A stretch of 64,000 nucleotides of DNA from Neolentinus lepideus HHB14362 ss-1 (Eukaryota > Basidiomycota > Agaricomycetes > Gloeophyllales > Gloeophyllaceae): contig KV425561.1 in the NCBI GenBank assembly GCA_001632425.1, positions 434,001-498,000 of the forward strand. Reading direction: 5' to 3'. The notes below the pieces were generated by a model. It had not been told where the DNA came from, did not search any database, and saw only the letters and a list, made by a program, of their open reading frames with translations. Each line of letters starts with the position of its first letter. The stretch's first letter is position 1. Of the stretch, positions 49,541 through 59,895 are shown piece by piece. A program made the position numbers and the translations under genes.

Positions 49541-51004
49541 TTACGCATTTGCGCTAGCACGATTGCCCGCGCGTTTACCCGTCCTCCGCCCACCGCGCGC
49601 GCCTTTGGTCTTGGGACCATGCCCCTTCGCGACACACTCATCGCAAAACCAATCGCCGGCCGGGACGACTTGCATACCAATGCACGCCAAATGATACTGC
49701 AGTAGAACGCATAAGCACACTATCCATACTACGGCTACATGTATTTCACGCACCCACTCCTTCTCGCACCCGGGACCGTCACAGCAGACCATACCGCCGT
49801 AGCTTGGTCCTCCGCAGATGCAATAGGTCTTGCCATCGTCCTGAGCATCTTCCATAACCTCTTCCATCCCGTCCGTGATGTTCCCAGAATTCGTTGCGAC
49901 GGCTGTGGTGGCTACTACGCCGACACTCGCAGCAGAAGCCGGGAGCACGACGGGGGTATGACCCGTTGATCGCACGACAGGCATTCCCGGCCCCTCGAGC
50001 TGCCCGTGCGCCCACTCTGAGCCGGGTCCATTGAGATACGGCTGGGGTAAGGAGGGGTGGGATGTGGATGGGGGAGCATTGAAGAGGTCCTTGCGGTGGG
50101 AAGCGCTGGCGGCTTCGTAGGTGTAGACGCCCGGGCTACGACCTGCGTGGTTGTTGTTCCTTCCGCCGCGCTTGTTAGCACCGTTGCCGTTGCGCATTGT
50201 GCTGTGATTGCCGTTGGTCTTCGAGTTGGACTGAGCCTGGTGGCCCGGGATGTGGGACGCGACTGAGACGATGGACTCGGTGGGGGATGGGGCGCGTTCG
50301 TTCCTGTATGATATATGACTATATGGACACCACTCAACACCCACAGAGCTAAGAACTTACTTCTTTCCGCGAGGTCCGGCCCGTGGTTTCGGTGCGCTTG
50401 TCTCTGCCTTGTCCTTCCTCGGTGACCTTGCACCATCAATGTCGTCATCTTTCGTTATCCTCCTCTTCTTTGCAGCAGGGATGTCGGTCGCAGTTGTAGA
50501 GAACAGATTGGTAGCCGCGTTCCTTCTTCGCCTGCCGGTCTCGGTGGTGTTGACCGGATGGTATGACTTGGTCGCGACATGAGGGTATATGGTTTTGCGG
50601 TTCATGATGGTCGCGTCGAAGTTTGGAATGGGTTCGAGGAGATCGGTGAGGTAGCTTGCGTGGAAACGAAGGTTGTCGGCGGCGTGACACGCCACTCGTA
50701 TTTTGTCGTCGCTTCCGGGCTTCAGACGCTGTGCCTCTGCTGCGATTTCTGCGAGTAGGCCTAGCCTCTCCTCGTTCTGATTGGCATCGTTATCTTCTAT
50801 CATCTTTGTCAGACGTTCGACCTTGGCTGTGACGGACTGCATTGACGATGAGAGCACAGCGTCGAGCTCACGCAGATCAGCGAAGTTCCGGGAGAGGTCT
50901 ATGGGCAGTGAATCGAGGGTGTGGGTGTACTCGGAAAGGAGTGTAAGAGAGTAGGCAGTTTGGGCGGCAGTTGCTGTCGCTGTTGCGGACGGCCGCGGAG
51001 CCAT
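49541..51004 (-). CDS. ING-family PHD-finger protein (Yng2/NuA4-like)
   Basis: Nuclear chromatin reader, expected in an ING-type histone acetyltransferase or deacetylase complex. The ATG at 51004 gives MAPRPSATATATAAQ. The ING domain follows: LLSEYTHTLDSLPIDLSRNF, LRELDAVLSSSMQSV, ERLGLLAEIAAEAQ. A Lys/Arg-rich nuclear localisation region (KPRAGPRGKK) precedes a long Ser/Asn-rich linker. The C-terminal PHD finger is CICGGPSYGGMVCCDGPGC through EKEWYHLACIGM to GDWFCDECV, with all eight zinc ligands, and binds trimethylated H3K4 in the family. Introns near 50367-50305 and 49770-49700 split the linker and the PHD finger. A basic tail follows the finger. Confidence 0.94.
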
Positions 51005-51456
51005 TGTCGACGATGAGAACGGTGACGAAGAGTGCGCACAGATAGGGTCCAGTAACCTGCATTGCAGCTAGACCGCGCTGGGATATTTTTAGCACGGCCG
51101 GCAAAGCACGCGATCGACGGCACTTGCCACCTCGTAACCCACACCTCTATTTGTTTACGACGCACTTAATTGAACCGGAATACTCTCTCGTAACGGATCA
51201 TGCAAATCTATCAAATTGCTGTCGACCAAACGAGTGAACAACGAAGAAACAATAAAGGATACAGGTGTAATGCCAGGGTAGTGCTATAAGAACAATGCGC
51301 TGTGGGAACCATGAGTAGAATCTTCCCTTCCTCTCCGTCTCCAAGCTGCCAACCCGCCCCTCCACTCGCTGTCAACCCCAACAATAAATTAACAATAGTA
51401 GTCAGGCCCGTCGTGAGGTAAGTGGTCATTGCATGATTCGATGATGGTGTCCGATG
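51005..51456. other. Intergenic between ING gene and small orphan ORF
   Basis: 450 bp carrying the ING promoter. No gene seen. Confidence 0.5.
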
Positions 51457-51684
51457 TCACTTGCGTCCTGTCAGCTTGGAGAAGGTCCCAGTCCCTGTCG
51501 GACTGGGCTGGCCAGACTTCGTCGCGCCCTGCGACGCGACGTTGGTGCCCAGCGCTGCGTACATGGAATGCGAGTCGCGCGGCGACTGCTGCATGGACGC
51601 GAACGCGTGCGGTCCTGAAGGGCTGGTGGGAAAGATACCGAAGGTGGGTGTCGAAGGGGGGTATGATGATGAATACGAAGACAT
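51457..51684 (-). CDS. Small Ser/Pro/Thr-rich hypothetical protein (75 aa)
   Basis: Unrecognised. An ATG-started single-exon frame of 75 codons with low-complexity composition: MSSYSSSYPPSTPTFGIF near the start and GTFSKLTGRK at the end. There is no signal peptide or membrane segment. A TATA-like GTATATAACC on the same strand near 51990 could be its promoter, with a leader of about 270 nt. It is flanked by gene-free sequence, so it is not a shadow of another gene. It could be a short regulatory protein or chance; transcription evidence would decide. Confidence 0.4.
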   Translation of the reverse strand: MSSYSSSYPPSTPTFGIFPTSPSGPHAFASMQQSPRDSHSMYAALGTNVASQGATKSGQPSPTGTGTFSKLTGRK

Positions 51685-52494
51685 GACTGAGAGAAGATGC
51701 TTGGTGCGATGCTGATATTACAGAGAATTATGACGCGTGAAGCAATGAAGAATGCCGATGAATTTATGGAGAGCAAAGACAAGATATCGTGAATGATGAT
51801 GGGTGGATAGTGCGAGGCCTAGTGCGCTCGTAATGGCTGGTAGGTTCGATGAACGCGCACAGCGGGGTTCGTCGAAGCAGTGTCGGTCTAGCAGCGGAGG
51901 CGGAGGGTGTGGAGGAACGCGCTGCCTTTGAGCTTGATGGAGTATGACCTTGGCTGGTCTGGGGAACCATGATCAGCTTCTAGTGGGGTTATATACCCGA
52001 CAGTGGGTCCCCTCGCAAAGGCCATGTCTACTCTGGGCAATCGCTGAATACAAGGCGACCACCAGGAATGGTATCTGCCCTTGTCTGTAAAAGGCTACCA
52101 TCAAGAAGCTCTACATTCGCGCTTCCACGTGCAATGCACAATATCGCTTCTTGCCTCTTCGGGATGAAGGGAGAGTCTGCAAATAGCACTCTACGCCGAG
52201 CGGGAGCTGATAACATTGAGCAAGCATCTAAAATTCTACTATACCGCCGGGACAGAAAGACCATGTCCAATCCAGTCGTATCTAAACTTGTCACATTCAA
52301 CTCGTAATGCTAATTGCAATGCTAATGGTACAGATGGTATGCGTATTGAGAAACGACAGACGATGCAATTGAAACAACAGCATGATTAGGATGAATATAT
52401 ATAATATCGGTGCGTCCAAGCAACTACCGGAGTCCCAGCGAAATACGAGAACGAATGCGAGGAGAAAAAGAAAGCGGGGGAGGACTTGGAGACG
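51685..52494. other. Intergenic, about 0.8 kb
   Basis: Short frames without domains. It includes the TATA-like string near 51990 (minus) and the 3' flank of the TBC gene. Confidence 0.5.
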
Positions 52495-54880
52495 CTATAG
52501 CAGAGCTTTGCCATCTTGGCCAGTTGCGACAAGCTGTTTCCACTCCTCCCGCCACTGCTGCATATTAGTCCGCAGTTTCTTATCGTCCAAAACTTTGCTT
52601 ATCCAGAAGAGAAGAGCGTTCTCGTCCTCTGGGACGAAGAACGAGGATAACAACGACAACACGGTCTCAAAACTTGCCGAACTCGATGTGATGTGATCTA
52701 CAGGTATTGGGTGCATTAGGATTGGATAAACATCAGATAAAAAGACCACCCGCACCTCTATAAACCCAGACAATAGCAATAGCCACGATAACGAATATAT
52801 CGTATCCCTCTAGCAGGAACACATCCCACAACCTCAGCTGCGTCTGGAACGGTACCGAATTCGCAAACAAAGTGATATACCACTTCGTAGCGTAACTCGT
52901 CGTAGAAATCATATGCTTCTTGAACGCCTCGTACACACCAGGCATCATCTCCTGCATGATTCGCTCCTGCACGTAGATCGACTCGAGCAGTCCGGGGAAC
53001 CCAGGCTGGAAGATCGAGTGCATCGCGTAGGAGTCGTGTAGACGGACGAGGGAGGCGTACGCTTTTTCCGGGTCGAAGTAGCAGAGAAGAGTTGCCGCTA
53101 TAGGTCCCATCCCTTGACAATACCCGCAATCCGGACACCGAAGCGAGAAAGAGTGAAGTACGTGAAACAACGATCGTTGCCTGCGATGAAAATAATAGTC
53201 AGCTGAGAAGTCCTTGCTTCAATCACACGCAGCCAGAAACGTACCCCGAACCATACCGCGTGCGGAACATGATATGCCCGCTAATCGTCCGCGGCACATC
53301 CAAGTCGATCTGAACATCATAACTTGAGGCTTTATCCAATCCCTCGCGATACTCCTCCGCCCACTGTTCCATCTCTCGCTTGCCCGTCTTCGAGTAACGT
53401 GCCGTGAACAGCTCCCAGGCAGCACCGCGCCATCGATCGGGCACGCCCTTATACGTACGCTCGCGCAGCTTGCGCTCCTTGGACGCCTTCACTGTCCAAA
53501 TCTCGATGTTGCCGCCCATATCTCGCCTTAACGGCTCGAGCATCCGGTTCCATTTAGCGATACGGGAGAGTTCTTTCGCAGGTGTGGTAGGTGGCGGGAC
53601 GACGGTCAAGGAGGCTGCTTGAGAGGGGCCACCGGTGGTGATGGCGGTTAGACGGGCGAAGGGTTTCAACAGAGGTGATGCAGGTAAGAGGATGAGACGG
53701 TCATGCGAAGGTATCGAGAAAAAGCCATAGCTACGTCAAGAATATGTTGTGATTAGACGACGAGCACCGGCGGGGGATGTACTAACCGGTCCAGGCTTGC
53801 AAGCGTTTCAAGTTCCTTGGCGGTGAGTTCACGGTTTTTCTCGTTCTCGTCTGCCAACGCGGCCTCAGCTCTGAGTTCGCTTGCTCGGCTCATTCCTACT
53901 CGAGCCCTTGTCCGTTCAATCCCCTCTTCATATCCATCGCCTTTCACACCAGTCATATCTAACTGTGCGTATGTACTCCGAACATGGAAAGATTCTGCAT
54001 CTTCGCCTTCTGATGGTGCTACCGAGCGGTGGCTGTCAGGGGAACTCACAGGGGACTTCGAACGGGCACGAGAGGGTACGGAAGGGTTTGGAGGCGTCAT
54101 TGGAGGTGTTGCGGGAGTCAACAGAGTCTGAGAAGCCGGACGGGAATTGGGTCGAGGGGAGGGTGTCCGGACAGTGTGGCATGCAAGGTGGGAAGTGTCC
54201 CCATTGTGCGACGAAGCACGGGAAGACGTCCGTGGAGGCGGAGTAATTATCCACGGTGCACCATTAGGTTGCTCTGATTTCCGCGATTGGGACGGTGTAC
54301 GGCTAGTATGCGTGCTTTTGGGAGATGAGGGAGATATGGCAGAATCCCGATCGGGTTCAGGAGTGAAATAAGGCGTCGGCGCGACATTGTGCATAAGCTT
54401 TGGTTCTAGCGATGCCCAGTCTCCATCCGCAGGCTCATCTTTCACGTATGCCAAGGACGATTGGTGACTTGAAGGCGGTCTGTCATCGAAGTACGACGTC
54501 CGTGACAAACTGTTTCGTGGAACGGAAGCCTTCAGCACCTCGACCCGCGTTGAAGATCTGCTTGTGGACGGGGCATCGTGGTACACGCTAGCGGCGTTTT
54601 TCGAGCGGGTGGAATGGTATGAGTCGCGGGGGACAGATTCTCTGGTTCCAACAGCGGTCTGGGCGTCAGCCGAACTGCGAGGCGAGGCGGACCAGCTGCC
54701 CCGTTGGTCGCGGTACATAGAATAGATGGAAGGTATCGAAGTTTCCGAAGAGCTGCGCTCGTGCTCAATGGTCGATTGCGTGAGCTCAGGCGTGGAGGGA
54801 ACTGAGGAGGCAGGTGATTGACCCGTGAAAGAGAGCTCGAAGGGGGTCGGCGGAACAAGCACCAACGACGGAGCCTCCAT
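52495..54880 (-). CDS. TBC-domain Rab GTPase-activating protein
   Basis: Accelerates GTP hydrolysis by Rab proteins in vesicle traffic. The first in-frame ATG is at 54880 (MEAPSLVLVPPTPFEL). The N-terminal ~370 residues are Ser/Pro-rich and disordered, with a short helical segment (ELRAEAALADENEKNRE). The TBC domain begins at TYKGVPDRWRGAAWELF. The arginine finger lies in IDLDVPRTISGHIMFR and the glutamine finger in DCGYCQGMGPIAATLL. Later motifs are IFQPGFPGLLESIYV, YATKWYITLF and LRLWDVFLLEGYDIF, ending QWREEWKQLVATGQDGKALL. Four introns, for example about 53785-53730 and 53247-53182. An acceptor-like TTACAG just before the ATG hints at a 5'UTR intron or an upstream coding exon, so the start is less certain. 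Confidence 0.92.
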
Positions 54881-55404
54881 AAAACGCAACGAGGCAAGTC
54901 TTCTGTAAGGGTATCGAGTATTAAGTTAAGTCCAGAGCCAAGGAATGTCGAAGAGAGTGGTCTAGTTAAATAGCCAGCGGCCAATGCGAGGTCAGCGGCG
55001 ACTGGTCAGATGGTCTATATGTCGGGGACTCGTGGGACCAACGGATTGGTGGCACCGGAGACCCGGCGGCGCCGCGGGACGAACATTTCCAGCCACTGTG
55101 GCTGTCTATCATAGCCACCCTCCGTCGGCCTTGCGATGTCAATCCCTTCAAGTTAAATTCGGGACAATCGACCGAAAAGCGCAAGCTCTCATGCAAGCTA
55201 TACCTCTCTGAGAAACCTTCACCGATGTACGCTCGAAACTTCTTTGCCGTAACCAAAATATATGAATACCTACGAGGTCGTAATTTCCGAGGCCGAGCTT
55301 CCGCACGTAGAGAATCGATGAGCCAAGCCAAGAATCAGTCCTACGTACAGCCGACTCCAGCCCGACAGATCCACTAAGCACTTATGCGGGGACAAGGTAT
55401 TACA
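54881..55404. other. 5' flank of the TBC gene
   Basis: About 520 bp with no supported ORF, bounded on the right by a TA-flanked MITE. Confidence 0.5.
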
Positions 55405-55406
55405 TA

Positions 55407-56079
55407 CTATCATTAGACGGGAGTTGCAAATTTTGCAACTCCCAAGCAACCCCTACTATGCCATCCACACTGAATGAAAAAAATTGGGACCACCACAGAT
55501 GCATAGATATAGACTAGGATATACTGTTCATGGAGTAAAATCAAAGAAAAATATGTGTGGTAAGGATTGCTGGTCAAGATATCTATGCCTCAATACTGAT
55601 TGCAGCATGTAAACAAGAGATCTCTCAGGTAAAATGAGCATTTACCTCAAAATCAAGTCTGGGATAGTTTTAACTACTGTTATTCTTTCTAAATAACCTA
55701 CCCGATAAGCATAAAAGTGCTTGAGGACCTTTAAGGATGTCGAGTTGCAGCTCCTGAAGCGCAGGGCGTGACATTGCCTGACGCGAGATTCAAACTCCGC
55801 TTTTCGACAGTCAAGCGGAGTACGTCAAGTTGAGCCTTTGCCGGATCGGAGTCTGAATGTGCCGTGTGACTGATGTGTGACAAAACTTTTGCAACTCCCG
55901 AGCACAACCTGGCATCTCTCCTGCACTCGTAGCGTTAGATATTAAATCACAAAAAAATGATAATTATGTTTGCAGGATGACATTTCATGATCCCATGGAG
56001 ACCGATCATGAAAATGTTGAGCATAGCCGACGCTGTATGGCGATTTGCAGGACTTTTTGCAACTCCCGTGTAATGATAG
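55407..56079. mobile_element. TA-flanked MITE with 24-bp terminal inverted repeats
   Basis: Left end 55407-55430 (CTATCATTAGACGGGAGTTG, then CAAA) and right end 56056-56079 (its reverse complement with one mismatch) flank 673 bp. TA follows and precedes the ends (55405-55406 and 56080-56081), fitting Tc1/mariner-type insertion. The left end continues into a perfect palindrome (GGGAGTTGCAAA, one T, TTTGCAACTCCC; 55419-55443). A subterminal copy of TTTGCAACTCCC sits at 55888. A 9-bp hairpin (ACTCCGCTT/AAGCGGAGT) lies at 55794-55821. No coding capacity, so non-autonomous. Confidence 0.8.
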
Positions 56080-56081
56080 TA

Positions 56082-56484
56082 TCGATCATGTGTGCCCCTG
56101 CTCTAGCAGGGGTTTCTCCTCCCCCAAAATTCATTTTCCCACCCTACCGGCATTTGCCGTATAATGTCTCACGCCACTACGTACCTCGCAAAGAAACCGG
56201 CCGCGCTATATCTGGCCGTTCCAAATGTTTTATCTATATAAGTTTCTCCGTACCAGGTATTGTCGCTACTCGAGCTCAGATATGACATCATGTACAGCTG
56301 GTTAGCTGTTTATCACAACCCATCGCAGTGTGACTGTGTCGACTCAGCAATGTATATTGGATGCTGAAGTATACAATGGGAAACTATGCATTAGCTGTAA
56401 GCAGTCCTTCCCACCATTCCTTCGTTACTCTATCCAGTTTCTCCAACCTATCATCCTCCTCCAATAACTCCATGTCATGACTAT
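56082..56484. other. Spacer between MITE and Helitron remnant
   Basis: 400 bp of AT-rich sequence with no gene. It may include the 3' end of the Helitron, but no CTRR terminus with a hairpin was established. Confidence 0.4.
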
Positions 56485-57150
56485 TCAAAAATACTCATCA
56501 AAGTCTCTCAACAGCCTCATCATGGTACTTCGGCCTGAACTACGAGAAAGAGCAACATAAAGATTGAATAAGCTGAGCCTTCCATTTGGCAGTGTAACAA
56601 TATCAGCAATGACACAAGGAAGTGTCTGGCCTGGTGTGCAGTAGTCTGTAAAAGCATATGCTGCAATTGCTGTGATCAAAAACTGGTAATGCAGAACTGT
56701 ATGTGTCTGCCACTTCCTGTCTTCCACTATTACTTTTACACAAAATGTTTGGTAGACAGGCTCCACAGGAATAACAGACTCCTTCAGTCCATCCAGACAA
56801 CTTGCTCTCGTCTGCTGCTGCTTGACCAGTATGTAAGTGCTCAGGCTGATGCTTCAACTTGATGGCTCATCTCGATAGAGCACAACATCAATGATCTCAC
56901 CCCTCGCCCCATTGGTGATACTGAGATCAGTTGCAATGTTTTGTGTCACCATAACTTTCATCCCATGTATCTGGAAAGTCATTGTGCTTTGACTTATTGC
57001 CATGTCAAACCAAGGCAGCCCTCTGTTCAGTGCTGTAGAAGCCCTTCCTTCAATTGTATCCTCTGCTGAACATATGAAGAGTGGGACACGGCAATCTCTG
57101 CAATGCTTCCTTATCACCGCGGCCTCATTCCACCACTTGCATTTGGCATA
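56485..57150 (-). pseudogene. Helitron helicase (PIF1-like) C-terminal remnant, frameshifted
   Basis: Degraded piece of a Helitron Rep/helicase. Reading from about 57140 down: WWNEAAVIRKHCRD, LFICSAEDTI, FQIHGMKVMVTQNIATDLSI, TNGARGEIIDVVLYRDEP, LKHQPE, ILVKQQQTRASCLDGLKESV and finally AYAFTDYCTPGQTLPCVIAD, LFNLYVALSRSSGR, MRLLRDFDEYF. These are the late helicase motifs, including the TDY..GQT and VALSRSSGR blocks. At least two frame changes occur near 56860 and 56830, and the N-terminal Rep and Walker A/B parts are absent. It is therefore a dead 5'-truncated fragment. Confidence 0.85.
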
Positions 57151-57581
57151 TTGACTGCTGACACCACTCTAGTTCACGATGTAGAGTACCTATAGTCTTG
57201 TCATAATTGTATTTAAGCTGGTTCCGGCCAGACAAGACATGTCTGACAATAGACTTGGTATGTGTTCCCCAAAAAAGACTTAGTAGGTGGTCAACTGTCT
57301 TTGATGAAGTCCGACAAGCACACACATGCAGTCGGGTAGTTCTGTTCACGTCTCCGAGCAGGGGCGAAGTTACCGACGACAGTCGGCGCTTCTCCAGTGC
57401 AGTGTCTCCGGTGTTTAATTCATACTGGTATGCTCACGCTGTCCACTGGATACGACCGTCCTCACTGTGGGGCAAAGCAATGCTGCTAGTATGCACTTCT
57501 GTATCCAGGTTTTCAATTGTTAATCACAGACAGACATATCGTACAGCTCTATTTGCTTCATATTCACCAGCATCCACCAGT

Positions 57582-58869
57582 TTAGTGTCCGATCTTCACC
57601 ACAAGCTTGCCCGTGGTCTTCCCGCTCACCAAATCGGTCTGCGCCTGCTTTACACCATCTGCAGAGAACTCGTACTCCTTGAAGACGTTGATCTTCAGGA
57701 TACCCTTCGCGACGAAATCCCAGAGCTCGTTCCCGTAGTGCTCTTGTTCCTCGGGAGTAATGAGGTAGTTCCCCGCACTGTCCAACGTAAGCCAAACTAA
57801 GTCTACGAGCAGAGCAAAAATACGTACGTCGGTCTGGCGATGCGGATGTTCTTCTGAGATAATCTCAGTGGCGCGAATGGCGGTACCGCTCCAGACGCGT
57901 TTCCGACCGAAACAAGAGTACCTTTGCGCTTGATCATCTCGAAGTCGCTCTCAAAGCTGGTGCAGCGTAAGCCAGTACTAGAAACTTCAGTATCGCAACT
58001 CACGTATCCTTCCCTACGCCGTCGTATATGACGTCGACCCCCTCCCCATTCGTGAGTTCCAAGACACGCGAGACCGTGTCTTCATCCTTGTACAGAATAA
58101 CATGGTCCGCCCCATGTTGCTTCGCAAGCTCAGCCTTCTCCTGCGTAGATGTAGTACCAATAACTGTAGCGCCCCGGTGCTTGGCGTACTGAGCGAAAAT
58201 CAATCCGAGACCGCCAGCAACAGTGTGAATCAAAACTGTGTCGCCTTTCTTCACTCTGTAGGCCTCCGTCATAAACGTGTTGGTAGTAAGACCTTGGGTC
58301 AGGGCTGCGCTAGCGGTGCGAGAGGAGATACTAGAGGGGAAGGGGTATGCAGACGACCAGGGGACAACGAGGTAAGTTGCGAACGTTCCGGCATGAAACT
58401 GCCCAATCAAACTCATCAGTCAGGGAACGGGAGAAGGGACAAGAATACAGGGGCGTACGAGGGCAACTTTGCTGCCGATCTGCAAGCCCTTCTTCTTGTA
58501 AGCTTCGCTATTCAACACCTCTTGTGAGGTGGGCAGGGCGACCACGGTGCCTGCAGCTTCGCGACCGACGGTGAACGGGAAAGAGGGGATGGGGTACAAC
58601 CCTTTCCTTAAGGTTCTTCAGCACTCTGCGGTAAAAGCGCAATGAGAGTATAATCTACCTGAAGTATGTGTCAATGAAGTTCACGCCACCGTACTCAACC
58701 TAGAAGACCTTCAACACGATCTCAATAGCAAGATCATCATGGTACTGACCTTCACCACAATGCTCTCCGGTGTCACCTTGGGGAACGGCTGCGTCGTCTT
58801 CTCGATCACGTCGACATCCCCGGTCTTGGCAATGGTGATCGCCTCAATGGTACTTGGGAAGCTGCTCAT
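57582..58869 (-). CDS. Zinc-independent quinone oxidoreductase / zeta-crystallin-like (MDR), paralogue A
   Basis: NADPH-dependent quinone or enone reductase of the medium-chain dehydrogenase family. The ATG at 58869 starts MSSFPSTIEAITIAKTG. Subsequent exons read VEYGGVNFIDTYFR, KGLYPIPSFPFTVGREAAGT, LTTNTFMTEAYRVKKGDTVL, IHTVAGGLGLIFAQYAKHRG (nucleotide-binding motif), IYDGVGKDT, FEMIKRKGTLVSVGNASG and a tail ending GKTTGKLVVKIGH. Five short introns. The family is zinc-free; no metal ligands are seen. The frame stays open upstream of the ATG to about 59013, where the hAT-like MITE interrupts it. It is head-to-head with a close paralogue at 59896. Confidence 0.9.
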
Positions 58870-58999
58870 TCTGCGTGTCTGCACCCTCAAGAATCCCGAG
58901 TTGAAACGTATAAAGCTGCATCTCAATGACGCTATCTGTCCGAATAGAGAATGGCACAATCCAGTGTGATGACTAAGGCAGGAATTCAGGTGCCTGAAA

Positions 59000-59510
59000 C
59001 AAGGGGCGGACACCGGGAGATGCCGAGACCCTATGTAGGGCCTCGGACGTCCTTAACGGAGATTTATTTTTTGATCAATAAATGATTTCTCACGGCTTCT
59101 TGCTACAGATATGGGCCGTTTTCAGGTAAAATTCAGGTATATAAATAGTGACACAGAACATGTTTTCATCGTGCACTGCCTAGACCTGGGTCACAGTACT
59201 AGTGACAGAAAATATTGGGCGATATTACACGCTGGTGACATGTGTGGGTATTAATTTATAGATTATCATATGTCGTGCACTGGTTTACCATATTCTTCCT
59301 GAGGTAATATATCTATACTGACATACAGATTATATAATATTTTCTTTTGATATCATTAATGGTGCTGAAGAGAAACATATGTTCGTATGTTTTGCAATAT
59401 TTGCTTTTTTGGGCCGTGGGAAGTTCCCGCGGAGGAAGGGGGGGGGCTAAGGTACCCTTAACTGAGATTTGTGACATGCGGTCTAAAAATTTATTTCTGT
59501 CCGCCCCTTG
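59000..59510. mobile_element. hAT-like MITE with perfect 8-bp target site duplication
   Basis: Terminal inverted repeats CAAGGGGCGGACA (59000-59012) and TGTCCGCCCCTTG (59498-59510) bound 511 bp. Directly outside, GCCTGAAA occurs in the same orientation at 58992-58999 and 59511-59518. An 8-bp duplication and CA-starting ends are the signature of the hAT superfamily. The perfect duplication suggests a fairly recent insertion. No transposase frame is present. It lies between the two divergent quinone oxidoreductase genes, 130 bp from the ATG of paralogue A. Confidence 0.88.
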
Positions 59511-59518
59511 GCCTGAAA

Positions 59519-59895
59519 TATAGTTCCATGGTGTTACCAAGCTTAGCACTATTGCGTGCTAAGATACGAGATGTGCATGTTCAGTGGATGAAACCGCCGG
59601 AGAGTGCGAGTTCTCAACGATACTTATTCTTTCTTGATTTAGTGTCAGACAGTCGTTGGTGGTTGGGATAGGATATAGATCATTCATTTTAGGGGCTAAC
59701 GAGGAATGAATTCATCAAAGATGGTATCTCTGCTCTCCGACGAAGACCGCATATCTAACGCTAAGGTGACGTGCATGTCTAATTTTGAAGGCTAGAGCTT
59801 AAGGCCGTCCGAACACATCCCAAAGAAATCTGTTGTTCCCAGCAGAGCGTTCTAGTCTGGCTTTATAAGCTGCTCGAGCACACCATCCAAACCGT
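59519..59895. other. Remainder of the shared promoter region of the oxidoreductase pair
   Basis: About 375 bp between the MITE and the ATG of paralogue B. It holds an ATG on the minus strand at 59529-59527 that would be in frame with paralogue A if the MITE and one duplication copy were absent. Confidence 0.5.

Noticed and set aside
55794..55821. 9-bp hairpin considered as the Helitron 3' terminal hairpin
   Set aside because: No CTRR end follows it at the expected distance, and it lies inside the TA-flanked MITE.
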